A DNA stretch of 64,000 nucleotides, taken from Trichobilharzia szidati. Its lineage: Eukaryota; Platyhelminthes; Trematoda; Strigeidida; Schistosomatidae. Below, piece after piece: positions 1-10,621 of this stretch. The stretch is from contig OX235271.1 of assembly GCA_944472155.2 (NCBI GenBank), positions 101,569,256 through 101,633,255 of the forward strand, read 5' to 3'. A program made the position numbers and the translations under genes. Each line of letters opens with the position of its first letter. Position 1 is the first letter of the stretch. A model generated the notes under the pieces. The model did no database searches and was not told the DNA's origin. It was given only the letters and a program-made list of their open reading frames with translations.

Positions 1-1320
1 TGGCACCAGTAGCACACCGGTAACATCTTCGAGGGCACATCAATCCCTTTGGAGGTGACGTCACATCTTGCTGTGAGAATTCGCTTACTGATCCTACTCT
101 GTTGACTTAAAAGTTCGACTTTAGATGAAAGGCTTGGAAGTCACTGGTTTCGGCCAGCGATTCAAGGAGGTATCAAGTCCTTAGTCCAGAAATATGAAAT
201 AATAATTCGGTGGAAAATTCAAATAATTTTATCTCTGTCACATCCAAACAGTTTCACTCCAAGTCAATTATTTTTCTGTGCTTTTACTGTTTTTCTTACC
301 CTCACATGTTAGCTTTTTTGAATTGTTTCTGTAATCTTTATTTTTCCTCAGCTGCTCTTCGTTTTCTAACCTCTAAGCAGCTGATTCCAGAATGTTTTGT
401 GACATGGTTATTCCGATAACACATGTCCAGTTCGATTTTTCCGCCTAAAACATTTGCACATTGATTCGAAAAGGGCAATAGACACTTTTGACCAAAACTC
501 TGAAGGTATGGTATTGGTGTATGCTAATACTCAGAGACCCACATACATTATTTCAGTGAATAATTTCTTCATTTGACATTTCGATAGGTATATGCTATGT
601 ACGTTTACTTGGAGACTCTAAGATATTTTTCTGTGGCACAGATGAATTAGATATCTCAATCAGTAATAAGACCAAAGATAAATTACTTGATGTTACACCC
701 ATCTGTAGTCATTAGCATTTTTAGGCTAGGAGTCTAATTTAGAGGAAATGGCAATTGAGTAAGTAGATAAACGTCGTCTTGACGTCACCTCTGTATAGGC
801 ACCGGATGATTGCAGTTCAGATGAATCTAAGGGTGAGTTCTGACATTAAATGATTGACCTGTTCAATCACCTGGGTTGGAAAGATATTGCATTCCTATCT
901 GAGAACTTCAATATAGAGATTGGACATTTATTTAGACAACATGGTCATAGGTTAAATGGTGAAGACCATCTCCTAAAGCTCTGTATAGATAACATCCTAA
1001 ATCTAGTCAATGGTTACTTCCGGCTTGATCGTTATCATTGTGCTACTCGATTTCTTTTTTTCTGACACCTGATACTATATTCAAACTGTGTGTTCCTACA
1101 GTCGTAATAGACAAGATTTCTACTGGCATACCAAAAGCCAAATTCATATATACTAATCTGAGTCATCTATACTTCTGTCGAAATATTATTCTAACCGTAC
1201 ATGAGGTGAAGAATACAACGCTTCCTGCGCATGTAGTTTCGCTGTACGCTTATGAATCCCAGCCTCTCTGAGCTAAGAGTTTTGAGTAATATAAAGCAAG
1301 AGTATATAGTAATAACCAGT
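1..1320. other. No gene recognised
   Basis: AT-rich sequence with only short open frames (up to about 77 codons) and no recognisable domain, tRNA-like head or LINE tail. Nothing supportable seen. Confidence 0.5.
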
Positions 1321-1757
1321 CATATTTTAGTGGGTCAAGTAGTCCATGGTGAGCAAGGTTGGAGTCTTTTGTTTTCTATACACATAGTTTAGGGTGCATG
1401 TGATTAATCCTAAGTTCTTCCATCACCTTTAATAACCTTAAATTAGAGTTATGTGAAATAATTGAGAATCAGTCATTAATATTAATTTTCTGACTTGACA
1501 TTAATAAGTACTTTGCAGTGGATGATGATGGATTTCTATTCAGATTAATGACATTTGGATTTTCTATGTGATCTAATAAGCACTTAGGAATATGTTCTTT
1601 TTGATGACATTGGAACATCCTATGTGTATGTCAACGCAACTGCAGGTGAACTTGCAGATACAGTATGAAGTAGAGTCCACAGAATTTCGTGCTTTGACCA
1701 TAGATAGATACAAGAATGGAAAATGTTCGAGATGTAAGGGACATATATAGAATGTTC
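1321..1757 (-). mobile_element. PLE-A: Penelope-like GIY-YIG endonuclease remnant, minus copy
   Basis: The minus strand reads through a decayed C-terminal endonuclease of a Penelope-like retroelement. Near 1600-1680 it gives a Cys-rich segment ending CKFTCSC followed by a damaged YIG-type motif (IHIG where related copies read TYIG). Further along come the HLLMS..KININD-type segment and a KLCV segment near 1390. In intact PLEs this domain nicks target DNA. Stops and frameshifts make it a pseudogene. It matches the minus strand of 59998-60745 and, inverted, the plus strand of 1758-2650, so it is one arm of a large inverted repeat. Confidence 0.7.
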
Positions 1758-1905
1758 TAATGTCATCAGAAAGCACATATTCCTAAGTGCTTATTAGGTC
1801 ACATAGAAAATCCAAATATAATTAATCTGAATAGAAATCTATCATCATCCACTGAAAAGTACTTATTAATGTCAAGTCAAAAAATTAATATTAATGACTG
1901 CCTCT
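1466..1905. repeat. Large imperfect inverted repeat (head-to-head PLE-A copies)
   Basis: The left arm (about 1466-1600) and right arm (about 1775-1905) are near-reverse-complements. For example CACTTAGGAATATG at 1580-1594 pairs with CATATTCCTAAGTG at 1778-1791. The repeat continues outward, with 1321-1465 matching 2505-2650 once the nested 1912-2499 insert is removed. It is best explained as two PLE-A endonuclease fragments lying head to head, a common outcome of PLE insertion. Confidence 0.75.
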
Positions 1906-2650
1906 CAGTTAATGTCAGTAGAAAGTTTGAGTATTGTGGAATAGATCAAATAAATTATAATTATATTTCCAGAAACAAATAGAATCTTCAGAACCCATTA
2001 ATGGTGAGAACAGGAGACCTAGCTCCTCTATTGCGAAACATATTATAGAGACAGGACATAAAATTGACGTTAACACATCTTTTAAACCTATCTATAAAAC
2101 GTGTTTGGGGTTACTCTAAAGTTCGTGGAAGCCCTGGTAATTAGAAAGTCCAAACCACCTTTATGCGTTCCAAGCAACCATTCGTCATCACACTAAACCT
2201 TCCTTGGTAAACTTTGTTTTGATACCATAGCAGACGTACTATTACCTCTATTATTTGGTTTAGTGATCTTCATTGTTATTTTGACCTTCAGTATGTCCTT
2301 TTAACTTGACCTAAGTCAATTTTCTCACCTCTTAACTCTTTATTAATTTCATATATATTCCTATGACAAGTCCGCGTGTGATCAGATTGTTCGAAATGTG
2401 TTGCGCAAATACATTACATGATTCAGACAAATTAAGTCTTCTTATTGCTTTGTCTAAGTGCAAAACTTATTATTGAAATATAATTATAATTTAATTGCTT
2501 CTCAGTTATTTCAACATAACTCTAATTTAAGGTTATTAAAGGTGATGGAAGAATTTGCGATTAATCACATGCACCCTAAACTATGTGTACGAAAAACAGC
2601 AGACTCCAACCTTTGCTCACCATGGACCATTTGACCCACTAAAATATGAT
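1758..2650 (+). mobile_element. PLE-A: second copy, plus strand, interrupted
   Basis: Plus-strand copy of the same Penelope-like endonuclease fragment. The part up to 1911 encodes the same segment as 60490-60600 (minus). The part from 2500 encodes the run before and including the PKLCV-type motif, ending at the conserved CCATGGACCATTTGACCC stretch near 2622-2638. The two parts are separated by a 588-bp insertion (1912-2499). The uninterrupted minus copies show the missing join. Non-functional. Confidence 0.68.
1912..2499 (+). mobile_element. PLE-B: nested Penelope-like endonuclease fragment
   Basis: Around 1993-2215 the plus strand encodes SSIAKHIIETGHKID, then SFKPIYKT, then after frame breaks a KPPLC/TLNLPW-like ending. 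This is the C-terminal half of a PLE GIY-YIG endonuclease, from a family different from PLE-A. It is flanked by a 9-bp direct repeat TCTCAGTTA (1903-1911 and 2500-2508), and uninterrupted PLE-A copies have this site once, so it is an insertion with target-site duplication. A second copy is at 32560-33300. Confidence 0.72.
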
Positions 2651-2727
2651 TAGTTATTATTATGTACTTTTGATTTCATATAACTGAGTAATTGTCATGC
2701 CTTTTATTTTATTGTAGAGCACCTATG

Positions 2728-3218
2728 AAATGATTTTCAACTCCAATGTGAAGTCAGTGCTACTATACGGATCAGAGACTTGCACTGCGCGTCATAAAGA
2801 GCATCTCAAACAAACTACAGACCTTCATTAACAGTTGTCTTCGCTCAATACTCAAGATCAGATGGCCGGCCAGAAAAGATCAGCAACAGAGATCTCTGGC
2901 AATGAGCGAACCAACCTAGCAGGAACCGATTGTGAAACAAATAGGCAGGAAGAAATGGAGATGGATTGGCTGGCCATACTCTGAGGAAACCATCAAGTGA
3001 CATCACTAGACAAGCCATTGCTCGAGTGGAACCCGAAAGGGAAGCGGCGAGTTGGTCGTCAGTGCAAGGGTGACTTGGAGGAGGTCATGTGAAGAGGAGA
3101 TGAAAATGTGTGGGCAGACTTGGAGCCAGGTGAAGACTCTATCAGAGAACCGAACGCAATGGAGACGCACGGCTGAAGCCCTATGTTCCTCTAGGAATTA
3201 AAGGAAACAATAATAATA
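2728..3218 (+). mobile_element. RTE-1 LINE, 5'-truncated 3' end
   Basis: Encodes, with frameshifts, the C-terminal region of an RTE-clade LINE: the KSVLLYGSET-like segment, LQTFINSCLRSILKIRW, KQIGRKKWRWIGW, WNPKGKRRVGR-like, TWRRSCEEEMK and NRTQWRRTAEALCSSRN. It ends with the family tail (CCCTATGTTCCTCTAGGAAT) and a short AAT run at 3209-3218. RTE elements make an endonuclease/reverse transcriptase; only the end of the open frame survives here. Compared with other copies this one has extra bases that break the frame, for example near 2919. Confidence 0.85.
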
Positions 3219-4152
3219 TGAAATGATATCATCTCGCAATACTTGTCTTCTCAGTGCCTTATTTAAATTGATCAAAGACAACAGCCATTCCAGTTTTGAG
3301 TAACATAAAATTATTTAATTACTGCAAGTTGTATAAATAGAAGTCTTGGGAAGATGGTAAGTAAATTTTATTATAAAGCTTATCCTAACTTCTTAGAATA
3401 CCAGACATCACTTTCCAAAATATTTCTCAGTTAGTCATGTCTTATAGTAAAAATAACAAAAATAGTTAACAATCAGCACAATAAGAATGTTTTTACGTAT
3501 ACACCATCATCACACCTTCATACATACACACACATGTATACATTAACATTCACAAGTGAACTTTCAACTTAAATTAACCTCTGAATTCCTAAATAGTATG
3601 AAACGCGTGTTCTGAATTTTAATTACTAGTCATTATCGACCAGATAACATCAAACTTACGTCAGTGTTGTTAGTGTTTTTGTCTAATTCTTCTTACCGGC
3701 AGTTTTCAGCATGATGTGTACATAAATTAAAGTCTGTATGTGTTCATGTTTATCTGCCTTCCGATATATATGAACACGTGCCTATTATAAGATGAAAAGC
3801 AAATGGTTTTCTCGTTACATAAACTGATGTTCTAGTTTTGTTTTTACTCTTTTCTTTCTTGCTTTCTTACTCGGGATTTATATTATACGTATTTTTGATT
3901 TATTATGATAAGACGTGTTGTATAAGTATGGAATAAAAAGAATAGGAACAAGATGTTATTTATTTGTTTAGCGGCATGTGAGATAAAGAAAGACAGAGTA
4001 ATATCCAGAAAATTTCTATGCAGACATTTTTTGAGGACGCTGCCTATTATCATCGATCATACTCCTGATTGTGGAATGACGAGATCATGCAAAAGACTGG
4101 GGAGAGAGAAGACAGACCAGTGTTGGACCAACTAAAAGAGCCTGTAAAATCT
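3219..4152. other. No gene recognised
   Basis: AT-rich sequence with a short CA/TA-rich microsatellite near 3520-3545. The 60-codon frame at 3953-4135 has no recognisable feature. Confidence 0.45.
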
Positions 4153-4865
4153 GTATGATTTACGTCTTTTGTCACGCAAACTCAAAGGTCTACAAGCGGA
4201 AACCAACAAGTTGGTAGAAGAGGCAGCAATGACAGTACTGCAGGTTAACATGGAGAAGGCAGAGCTAGTGAAGATACCTAACCAAGAACTACAAGCACCA
4301 GTCCCTATCGACGGGAAAAATGCAAGGGAGGTCGTCTACTTCACTTACCAAGATAGGTAACATCGTCTCAGCTAAAGGTAGGCAGCACGGATCGGAATGC
4401 CAAAGCCGGTCAGGAAAGCAAGATAGATGTTCATTACTCCGAAATCAAAGTAAGGATTTACTGCACTGAATACAAAGAACAAGGTCCAATTTTTAACACT
4501 AATGTCAAGTTAGTGCTTCTATACAGTTCACAGAGTTAGCACGCGTGTCACCAAAAGTATTTCTAAAAGGCTACTGTAGAGTTGCATCAACAGATGCCCT
4601 AGGTACCTGGACACTGGAAATAGGATGGTCATCCAATAGAATCAGCAGTAAGGAACTCTGGCAGTGGGGAAAAACGACCGACAACCTGATGCCTTCAATT
4701 ATCCAGAAAGAAATGGAGATGAAATGGACACACGCCGAGAAGACCGCTGAATGACATTAATCTCCAGGCCCTCAAATGGAACCCGAATAGGGAGCAACGG
4801 GTTGGGCTTCCGAGAGTGACACAGAGGAGATCGTGTGAGAAGGGAACGGAAGCTTGTGGGAAATA
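4153..4865 (+). mobile_element. Diverged RTE-type LINE fragment
   Basis: An open stretch at 4169-4360 reads RKLKGLQAETNKLVEEAA, then LQVNMEKAELVKI, matching the segment that follows the FADD reverse-transcriptase motif in the better RTE copies (ISHKLEDMQ...LQVNIEKTEVMKI). Later parts give WKWTHAE-like and SNGTRIGSNG-like shadows of WRWIGH and WNPKGKR. Many stops and indels; older than the RTE-1 copies. Confidence 0.7.
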
Positions 4866-5439
4866 GTTCAGTCAGCCATAAAGGATTTCAGAGAACAGAG
4901 TGAAATGATATTGTATTGCTGAAGTTCTGTTTTTCACTCAGAATCCAATGGACCAGTAATGACAGTATCCAGAATAGTATCGTAGTTCATCTAGTACTTC
5001 ATAGGGCTAGTTACGCAAAAGATGATTTGAGTTCCACCACGAAAGAGGTTTTCACTTCATCTTCATTCACATACATATTTTTTCCTAATGTAGTCTCAAA
5101 ATGTCCTGTTGTTGTCCAATGTTGGAGGTAGGATGTGCTCTTTATTAAAACTGACAGTCTTGAACACAATCCACTTCAGGTTTACGGGGAAATGGTTCTG
5201 AGGAGCCCAGAACTAGAACAAAATGTATTTACAGTGAGTTTTTTGGTTTCTGCCAGCTGTTAATTGTGAATCTTGGTCTTCGTTTTAAAAGGATGCAATG
5301 CATTTACCTATCATTCAAGCTTTGCATAAGAAAAGATCATATACACACATCGCAATACACAAATGGATATACTCAGCTTGTGAATGTATTTTCATTTCTA
5401 TAGGGACATTCGAAGTTGATGTTCAGTGTCATTCTAAAC
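4866..5439. other. No gene recognised
   Basis: Only short open frames; the first tens of bases may still be eroded LINE 3' sequence. Confidence 0.4.
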
Positions 5440-5940
5440 TTTTGATTGGACACTAGTTAGTATTTATTTTATTTATTTATTCCTTCGCGTTCACACTGGA
5501 ACATAGGGTTTCAAGCTGGAGGTTTGAAGTTTCTGTAGCAGTGGTGTTTACTTTTACGGGATGGGGTTGCTAGCCTCATGCTCAACCTTCCAACTTTACC
5601 AGTCGTATTACTGGCCTAGCGAGGTTTGGTAGCGCGTTGGTCGTGGATCGAACCCCGGACCATATGCGTGGTTGGCGAGCATTCTACCGCTGTGCCACCG
5701 ACGCACCTGACACTAGTTAGTAACCAGTGTAATTTATCTAGTCCTGAGCCCGAATAGCTCACTGGTAATGTCTCTGACTTTAGAATTGCAGGTTCAAATC
5801 TCAGAAGGGAAATGAGTTCATTCAAAGTTGCATATACGCCCTGCTGACTGGTGAGTGCCAGCTAGCACGAAACCTAGGTACAAGGCTTCTTGCCGATTGC
5901 CTCCAGTCACCTAATGTCATTCTTAACGTCAAGTATTTTG
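5440..5940 (+). mobile_element. HHR-C hammerhead SINE, split by a T1 SINE
   Basis: The tRNA-like head starts near 5747 (GAGCCCGAATAGCTCACTGG, A-box-like) and has a B-box-like GGTTCAAATCTC at 5790-5801. A hammerhead-like block follows at 5841-5887. Its core is altered: an insertion gives CTGACTGGTGAGTG instead of CTGATGAGTG, while the GAAA and the palindromic CCTAGG helix III remain. Upstream, 5440-5462 holds the family's ACACTAGT-containing end, now separated from the head by a T1 SINE (5463-5708). Confidence 0.7.
5463..5708 (-). mobile_element. T1 SINE with 14-bp target duplication
   Basis: Minus-strand tRNA-headed SINE. It has a head with GGTTCGATCC B box, a middle AAGGTTGAGCATGAGGCTAG, the LINE-like ending AAACCCTATGTTCC, and an A/T-rich tail at 5463-5481. 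It is flanked by GACACTAGTTAGTA at 5449-5462 and 5709-5722, a clean target-site duplication showing insertion into an older HHR-C element. Confidence 0.85.
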
Positions 5941-6090
5941 TATTACTAGGCAGTTTAATTTACCTACAAACTGTATCTGTACCATATTACTAGTTAATAA
6001 AGTAACACCTTTACCTTTATTTATACTCGTAATTTCTCACTGATATTTATGAAATGGATTCACCAGTCTCATTTTGACATACGGTCAAAT

Positions 6091-6272
6091 ACTCACCAGC
6101 CACTCACATGGTTCGTTTTTGATTCCATACCAACTGGATGCTAGTGAGCTCGGCAAAAAGGAAGGTTGGCTGTAAGGCTAGCAACCTTACCCTGTAAAAA
6201 CAACACCACTGGTCCTGGGACCTTAAAAAAGGCTTGAGGCTCTATGTTCCACTCGGAAAGCAAAGGAATGGA
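6091..6272 (+). mobile_element. T1 SINE, old and diverged
   Basis: The body is recognisable (GGAAGGTTGGCTGTAAGGCT, ACACCACTGGTCC, TATGTTCCACTCGGAAAGCA) but the tRNA-like head is eroded. No target duplication seen. Confidence 0.55.
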
Positions 6273-7342
6273 AAATGTTTTTGGTATATAGGCTTTTTGA
6301 AATTATGCCTTGATATTACAATAATCTCTAACTTACAGCTAGTTGTTTGGCCGTGGAAAACGCTTTGTCATTTGAATTCCAGTCTCGCTAGGAAGCAAAA
6401 TCACTGATTAGAATGCAAATGCATCTCGCTGATGAGCCCAAAGTAGGATGAAACACATATCGTGGATTCCAACATTAAGTACCTCCAAATAAGCAGTCAT
6501 ATCCTCACCAGTGCCTTTGAAACCTTGCCATAAAGATGTGTATGGTAACTGAAATAATATATTTTGCACAGGGAGTAGAGAAGAATGGGTTGAAATTAGG
6601 CATAATAAGTTATGTGATGTCTAGTGCTTGAATTAAATGGATTTAGATTTAGATTCTTTTATTGTATAGAAGTGCACTATCACTTACACTTAACCAAAAG
6701 ATGATTCTGACAGTAAATTATGTTAAGTGATGTAATCAATATTGGATTCCAGTTTCTGTAAAGGTATGACGTATTGATGTCTATTAAAAGAGAGACATGA
6801 TGCGATTCTTTTACAGGCAATCGGTATTTACACAACAGTCTATAAAAAGAAATGCTGTCAGAAGATAAAGACAGGCAATTTTCCAAAAGTGAAACATGAA
6901 TCTAGTTATTTATTCCTTTTTCGGAATAGAAAAAGGAAATTACCACCGGCAGTAAAAAAAAATATGTCTTGGACAGGATAACGATTTTTCTTCTTTTTTC
7001 TTGTCTGTCAGTTGCATAGAATGTCATTATTCATATAGATACATTAAGATTCCTTGATGTGTAAATATTTTCTTCTGCTTTATGGTTGTCCTTTATCTTC
7101 ATTCATTTCCTTTTTTGTTGGACCATTCATCCCCGTTATTCATCGTCTATCCCAAAACGTTTAGTGATCATGGTGAATTCTATGGAATGTGTTATGCTAC
7201 CATTCAATGTGTTGTTTCTTTCCTGAAGAAAAATAAATAAATAAATTGAAAGTATGCTCTGTTTAAATTTACTGATTCAAATCGAAGTTTTCACTCACTC
7301 ACTGGAAGTGTTTCTTTTGAGGAGGTCAACGCAATGTCTAGA
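6273..7342. other. No gene recognised
   Basis: AT-rich. Short open frames only (longest 68 codons at 6680-6886, minus) with no recognisable feature. Confidence 0.45.
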
Positions 7343-7353
7343 TGGCATATAAT

Positions 7354-7572
7354 CTTTTTTTCTTTCCTTCACGTTCCCCAGTGGAACATGGGGCTTCAAG
7401 TTTCGTTAGCAGTGTTTATTTTACAGGATGGGGTTGCTAGCCTCATGCCCAACCTTTTCTCTTCACCAGCATTATTTCTAGCTTAGCGAGGTAAAGGAGT
7501 GCGCCGGCTGAAGATCGAACCCCGGACCATGTGCATAGTCGGCGAGCGCCTTAACCGCTATGCCACCGACGC
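7354..7572 (-). mobile_element. T1 SINE with 11-bp target duplication
   Basis: Minus-strand copy with tRNA-like head (GGTTCGATCT B box), the AAGGTTGGGCATGAGGCTAG body and the CCCATGTTCCACTGGGGAAC ending. It is bounded by TGGCATATAAT at 7343-7353 and 7573-7583. The head's outer end is missing a few bases next to the duplication. Confidence 0.85.
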
Positions 7573-7583
7573 TGGCATATAAT

Positions 7584-8248
7584 ACACAGCTGTTAAATAG
7601 CTATTACGGTTAAAGATAACTAGTTATGAGAAGATTGTCACTGTATTGCGGGCACAGCGAAAAAAGTGAATATCTTCCGAACGCAGTGGATTGTAGCTGA
7701 TTAATTTGTAACAGAATACAACCTGTAAGATATTCTAACAGACTATGCAAATTTATCATTTGACAAACAGATCTATAAATAAGAATTTCTAGTACTTGTT
7801 CTGGTTGACTTACAGATGGAGTAATCTGTAGGATTGCATATAAATTTGAATTACCTCTTCCTACTTCTCAGTGTTTTGAACAAAACAAGAAGGGAGATAT
7901 TTACAGGAAAAAAGGGAGCTCATCTTCTTTCACAGTTTTTCTTCAGCTGCTTATGGCCATAAAATCAAATACGAATGAAAATATGTAACATACTTCAAAA
8001 TGATTTCAGCTGGATGAGTATTTAGTAATTCGAAATAGGAGGTATGGTACAGGAGAGCATTTACCAGACTTTCTAAGCATGTACTCAACTACCTATGTCT
8101 GAAAGGTAACAAAGTATGAACAGGTGCAATCACCAGGCACCTTGTTGTCAGAGGACGTACCTCTAAAGTAATCAATATACAGAGAAAACATAGATTTCTT
8201 CATTTTGCAGAAGCTGTCGTCAGAGCTTTAGCGTTTAAAACAATGGAT
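7584..8248. other. No gene recognised
   Basis: AT-rich sequence without a supportable feature; 8200-8248 may be the eroded head of the HHR-D fragment that follows. Confidence 0.4.
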
Positions 8249-8315
8249 AGTTGGTTCGAGTTTCAATGGGAACACTATCACTCACTGGAGAAAATGTGCT
8301 TCCTGGATTACACTG
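8249..8315 (+). mobile_element. HHR-D (Sm-alpha-like) fragment, ribozyme deleted
   Basis: Reads GGTTCGAGTTTCAATGGGAA, then ATCACTCACTGG, then GTGCTTCCTGGATTACACTG. These are the B-box region and the sequences on both sides of the hammerhead in the HHR-D copies at 49.8 and 60.2 kb. The ribozyme core itself is missing, and the RTE fragment begins directly after. Confidence 0.6.
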
Positions 8316-8742
8316 CACCTCAAACAAACTACAGACCTTCATAAACAGTTGTCTTCGCTCAATACTCAAGATCAGATGGCGGGCCAGAAAAGATCAGCAA
8401 CAGAGATCTCTGGCAATGAGCGAACCAACCAGGAACCGATTGTGAAACAAATAGGCAGGAAGAAATGGAGATGGATTGGCTGGCCATACTCTGAGAAAAC
8501 AAACTATCAAGTGACATCACTAGACAAGCCATTGCTCGAGTGGAACCCGGCCGAAAGGGAAGCGGCGAGTTGGTCGTCATTGCAAGGGGGAGTGACTTGG
8601 AGGAGGTCATGTGAAGAGGAGATGAAAGTGTGTGGGCAGACATGGAGCCAGGTGAAGACTCTAGCAGAGAACCGAACGCAATGGAGACGCACGGCTGAAG
8701 CCCTATGTTCCTCTAGGAATTAAAGGAAATAATAATAATACC
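8316..8742 (+). mobile_element. RTE-1 LINE, 5'-truncated 3' end
   Basis: A 124-codon frame (8349-8723) spans most of it, and the usual landmarks appear in two frames: LQTFINSCLRSILKIRW, KQIGRKKWRWIGW, WRRSCEEEMK and AENRTQWRRTAEALCSSRN. It ends in the RTE-1 tail and an ATAATAATA run. It starts abruptly at CCTCAAACAAACTACAG, consistent with 5' truncation during target-primed insertion. Confidence 0.85.
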
Positions 8743-8749
8743 ATCCACC

Positions 8750-8830
8750 TTAGTCATCTTCAAAGCGTTCGTACTAGGAGCCGATATGTCAAGAGAAACC
8801 GAACATTTCGGTCCAATCAGTCAACAAGAA
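8750..8830 (-). mobile_element. HHR-D upstream-region fragment
   Basis: Contains GATATGTCAAGAGAAACCGA and TTCGGTCCAATCAGTCAAC, matching the leader of the full HHR-D unit at 60340-60430 (same minus orientation). It lies just beyond the RTE tail, so the RTE fragment sits between two pieces of HHR-D. Confidence 0.5.
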
Positions 8831-9372
8831 AATCAATACTGACTTTAACAAATACTATTATTTAACGTATCTGTTCAACTGTACTTATTCTGACTCCCTC
8901 TTTTTCCCCGTAAATCTCTAACTTTTCATAATATTATATATTCATAAACTCTGATGGGCTGATTATTTCACTATGAACTACCTTGTATTCATGCCTCCTG
9001 TTTCATTACTGTGCTGAGAATTACCAAAAGCCAGTGTCAAGGGACGTGAACATTGAACGTTTGTTTATTGGAACTGGCAGCCATTGGTGGGTAACTCGAA
9101 GGCGCGAGTGGTACGATCATGTGCAAGTTGGAAGACGAAAGAAAGAACACGAATGAAAGTACTTTATAACTTCATTTGTACCTAACATTTGTTTGTAGAA
9201 TTTGTAGTTGTCTTTACTTTAATTGCCAAACAATATAAATTCGTTCAAGGAATACTGGTGTTTTGGATTTAAAGTTGGGACAAATACATAGTCTTTATCT
9301 GTTCAAATCGTCTTCGTTACAATGGGAACTTAGGGCTAAGTTTCCTTGACAGCCCGTCTAGTTGAAATAGTT
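8831..9372. other. No gene recognised
   Basis: AT-rich, no supportable feature. Confidence 0.4.
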
Positions 9373-9610
9373 TTCAAGTATAGTGTCCAATCAAACTACC
9401 CACTATAGTCCTACAGGAGGTCAATCACGAGCCCGAATAGCTCAATGGTAATGTCTCTGACTGCAGCACTGGGTGACGCGGGTTCGAATCTCAGAAGGGA
9501 AGTGAGTTCCTTCAAGGTTGCAGATACGCCTTGCTGATGAGTGCTAACTAGCACGAAACCTAGGTCCAAGGCTTCCTGCCGATTGCCTCCAACCATCTAC
9601 TATCATCAAG
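9373..9610 (+). mobile_element. HHR-C hammerhead SINE with intact ribozyme
   Basis: The plus-strand tRNA-like head has A-box TAGCTCAATGG at 9438-9448 and B-box GGTTCGAATCTC at 9481-9492, so RNA polymerase III transcription is plausible. A link region (GAAGGGAAGTGAGTTCCTTC) leads into a hammerhead at 9528-9572, followed by the family's CCTGCCGATTGCCTCCAACC. At 9390-9400 GTGTCCAATCA matches the 3' end of other HHR-C units, so a previous unit's end lies directly upstream, as expected for tandem units. Non-coding; the open frame on the minus strand is incidental. Confidence 0.82.
9528..9572 (+). ncRNA. Hammerhead ribozyme, type I, complete core
   Basis: Helix I is GCCTTG (9528-9533) with CAAGGC (9567-9572), 6 bp. 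The core CTGATGA is at 9534-9540. Helix II is GTGC (9541-9544) with GCAC (9551-9554), loop TAACTA. GAAA is at 9555-9558. Helix III is the self-complementary CCTAGG (9559-9564). Predicted cleavage is after C9566, in the GTC triplet. All invariant core bases are present. The minimal helix III suggests better activity as a dimer or on tandem transcripts. Confidence 0.88.
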
Positions 9611-10274
9611 TTTTCAAGTATGTTGCACAAAACAAAACATACATCTAGTGCTTCCTGGTTACAGATAGTTCTGCAACTGATGTCGTTATTTGACCAAACC
9701 AACCTTCATGTTTTTAATTTCATGGTCATATACTTCATTTCACTATTCATATGCACACACGATGCGATTTTATAAATCATTTTGAATATTTATATACTGC
9801 TGATGCGGGTTTAATATAAATGTCAGTTTAAGTATTTAGCAGCATGGAATGTTTTCTGAACAGTAGTGGAAATAAGAGAGATTTTCTCATTTTGAGAACT
9901 TTCTGGAAAAAACTGTACACTCGGTGCATGAACAGTGAGAAACTACAAAGTCTTGACGGTATAATGGTCAGTCTGTAAACATACGGCTTTTCCTAGCAAC
10001 TGATATCTGAAAAACAGAGACACAAACAGAAGGTTGGGTCATGTGTTTCCTTAAGATTTATTTCTGAAAAAAGACTAACACTACTTATATGTAGCTAAAT
10101 GTTAAGTAAGTACTGCAAGACAAGAGTGGAAAGCCATTTCAGTCTATTCAGAGAATCTTGTAGACTGCATACAAATAAATTGTCACGCAAGAACACGCGG
10201 GTTTTCATTAATTTTAACTGTTAACTGAAATCATCGTATATTCCTGATTGATAATGTGTTGGCATAAGTGATTC
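9611..10274. other. No gene recognised
   Basis: AT-rich, no supportable feature. Confidence 0.4.
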
Positions 10275-10490
10275 ACTGTTTGAATGCTCACTAGCAGTGC
10301 AGGAGGTCTGGGTTCGATTCCCAGCTGGCGCACTCCTTACTAACCGGTGGTAAACCCAGAAAAGAGGGAAGATTTGGAGTTAGGATATCATCCCTGCCCC
10401 GTAAATGCAACACCAACGCTACTGGAACTTCAAAGCCTGAAGCCTTATGATTTACTCGGAATGCAAGAAATAAAAAGAACTGATAGAGTG
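10275..10490 (+). mobile_element. T1 SINE, diverged
   Basis: The head has a good B-box-like GGGTTCGATTCCCAGC at 10310-10325 and ends in GGCGCACTCC. The body keeps AAGAGGGAAGATTTGGAGTT, TGCAACACCAACGCTACTGG and the ending GAAGCCTTATGATTTACTCG. The A-box region is eroded. Confidence 0.65.
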
Positions 10491-10621
10491 GTTTGTAATT
10501 TAAAAAAGAAAAAGTGAAAACTTGAGAAATAGGGTGCAAGAGACATTGAGTATTTGCTGATTTAAACTAAATGTTTGACGGATACGTGCTCACTAATAAC
10601 CATCACTTTAAGGGTTTTTTC

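Noticed and set aside
9411..9596. 61-codon minus-strand frame, similar to frames at 5616-5825 and 19690-19872
   Set aside because: These similar peptides come from the conserved HHR-C head and ribozyme read as protein; the repeat RNA explains them.
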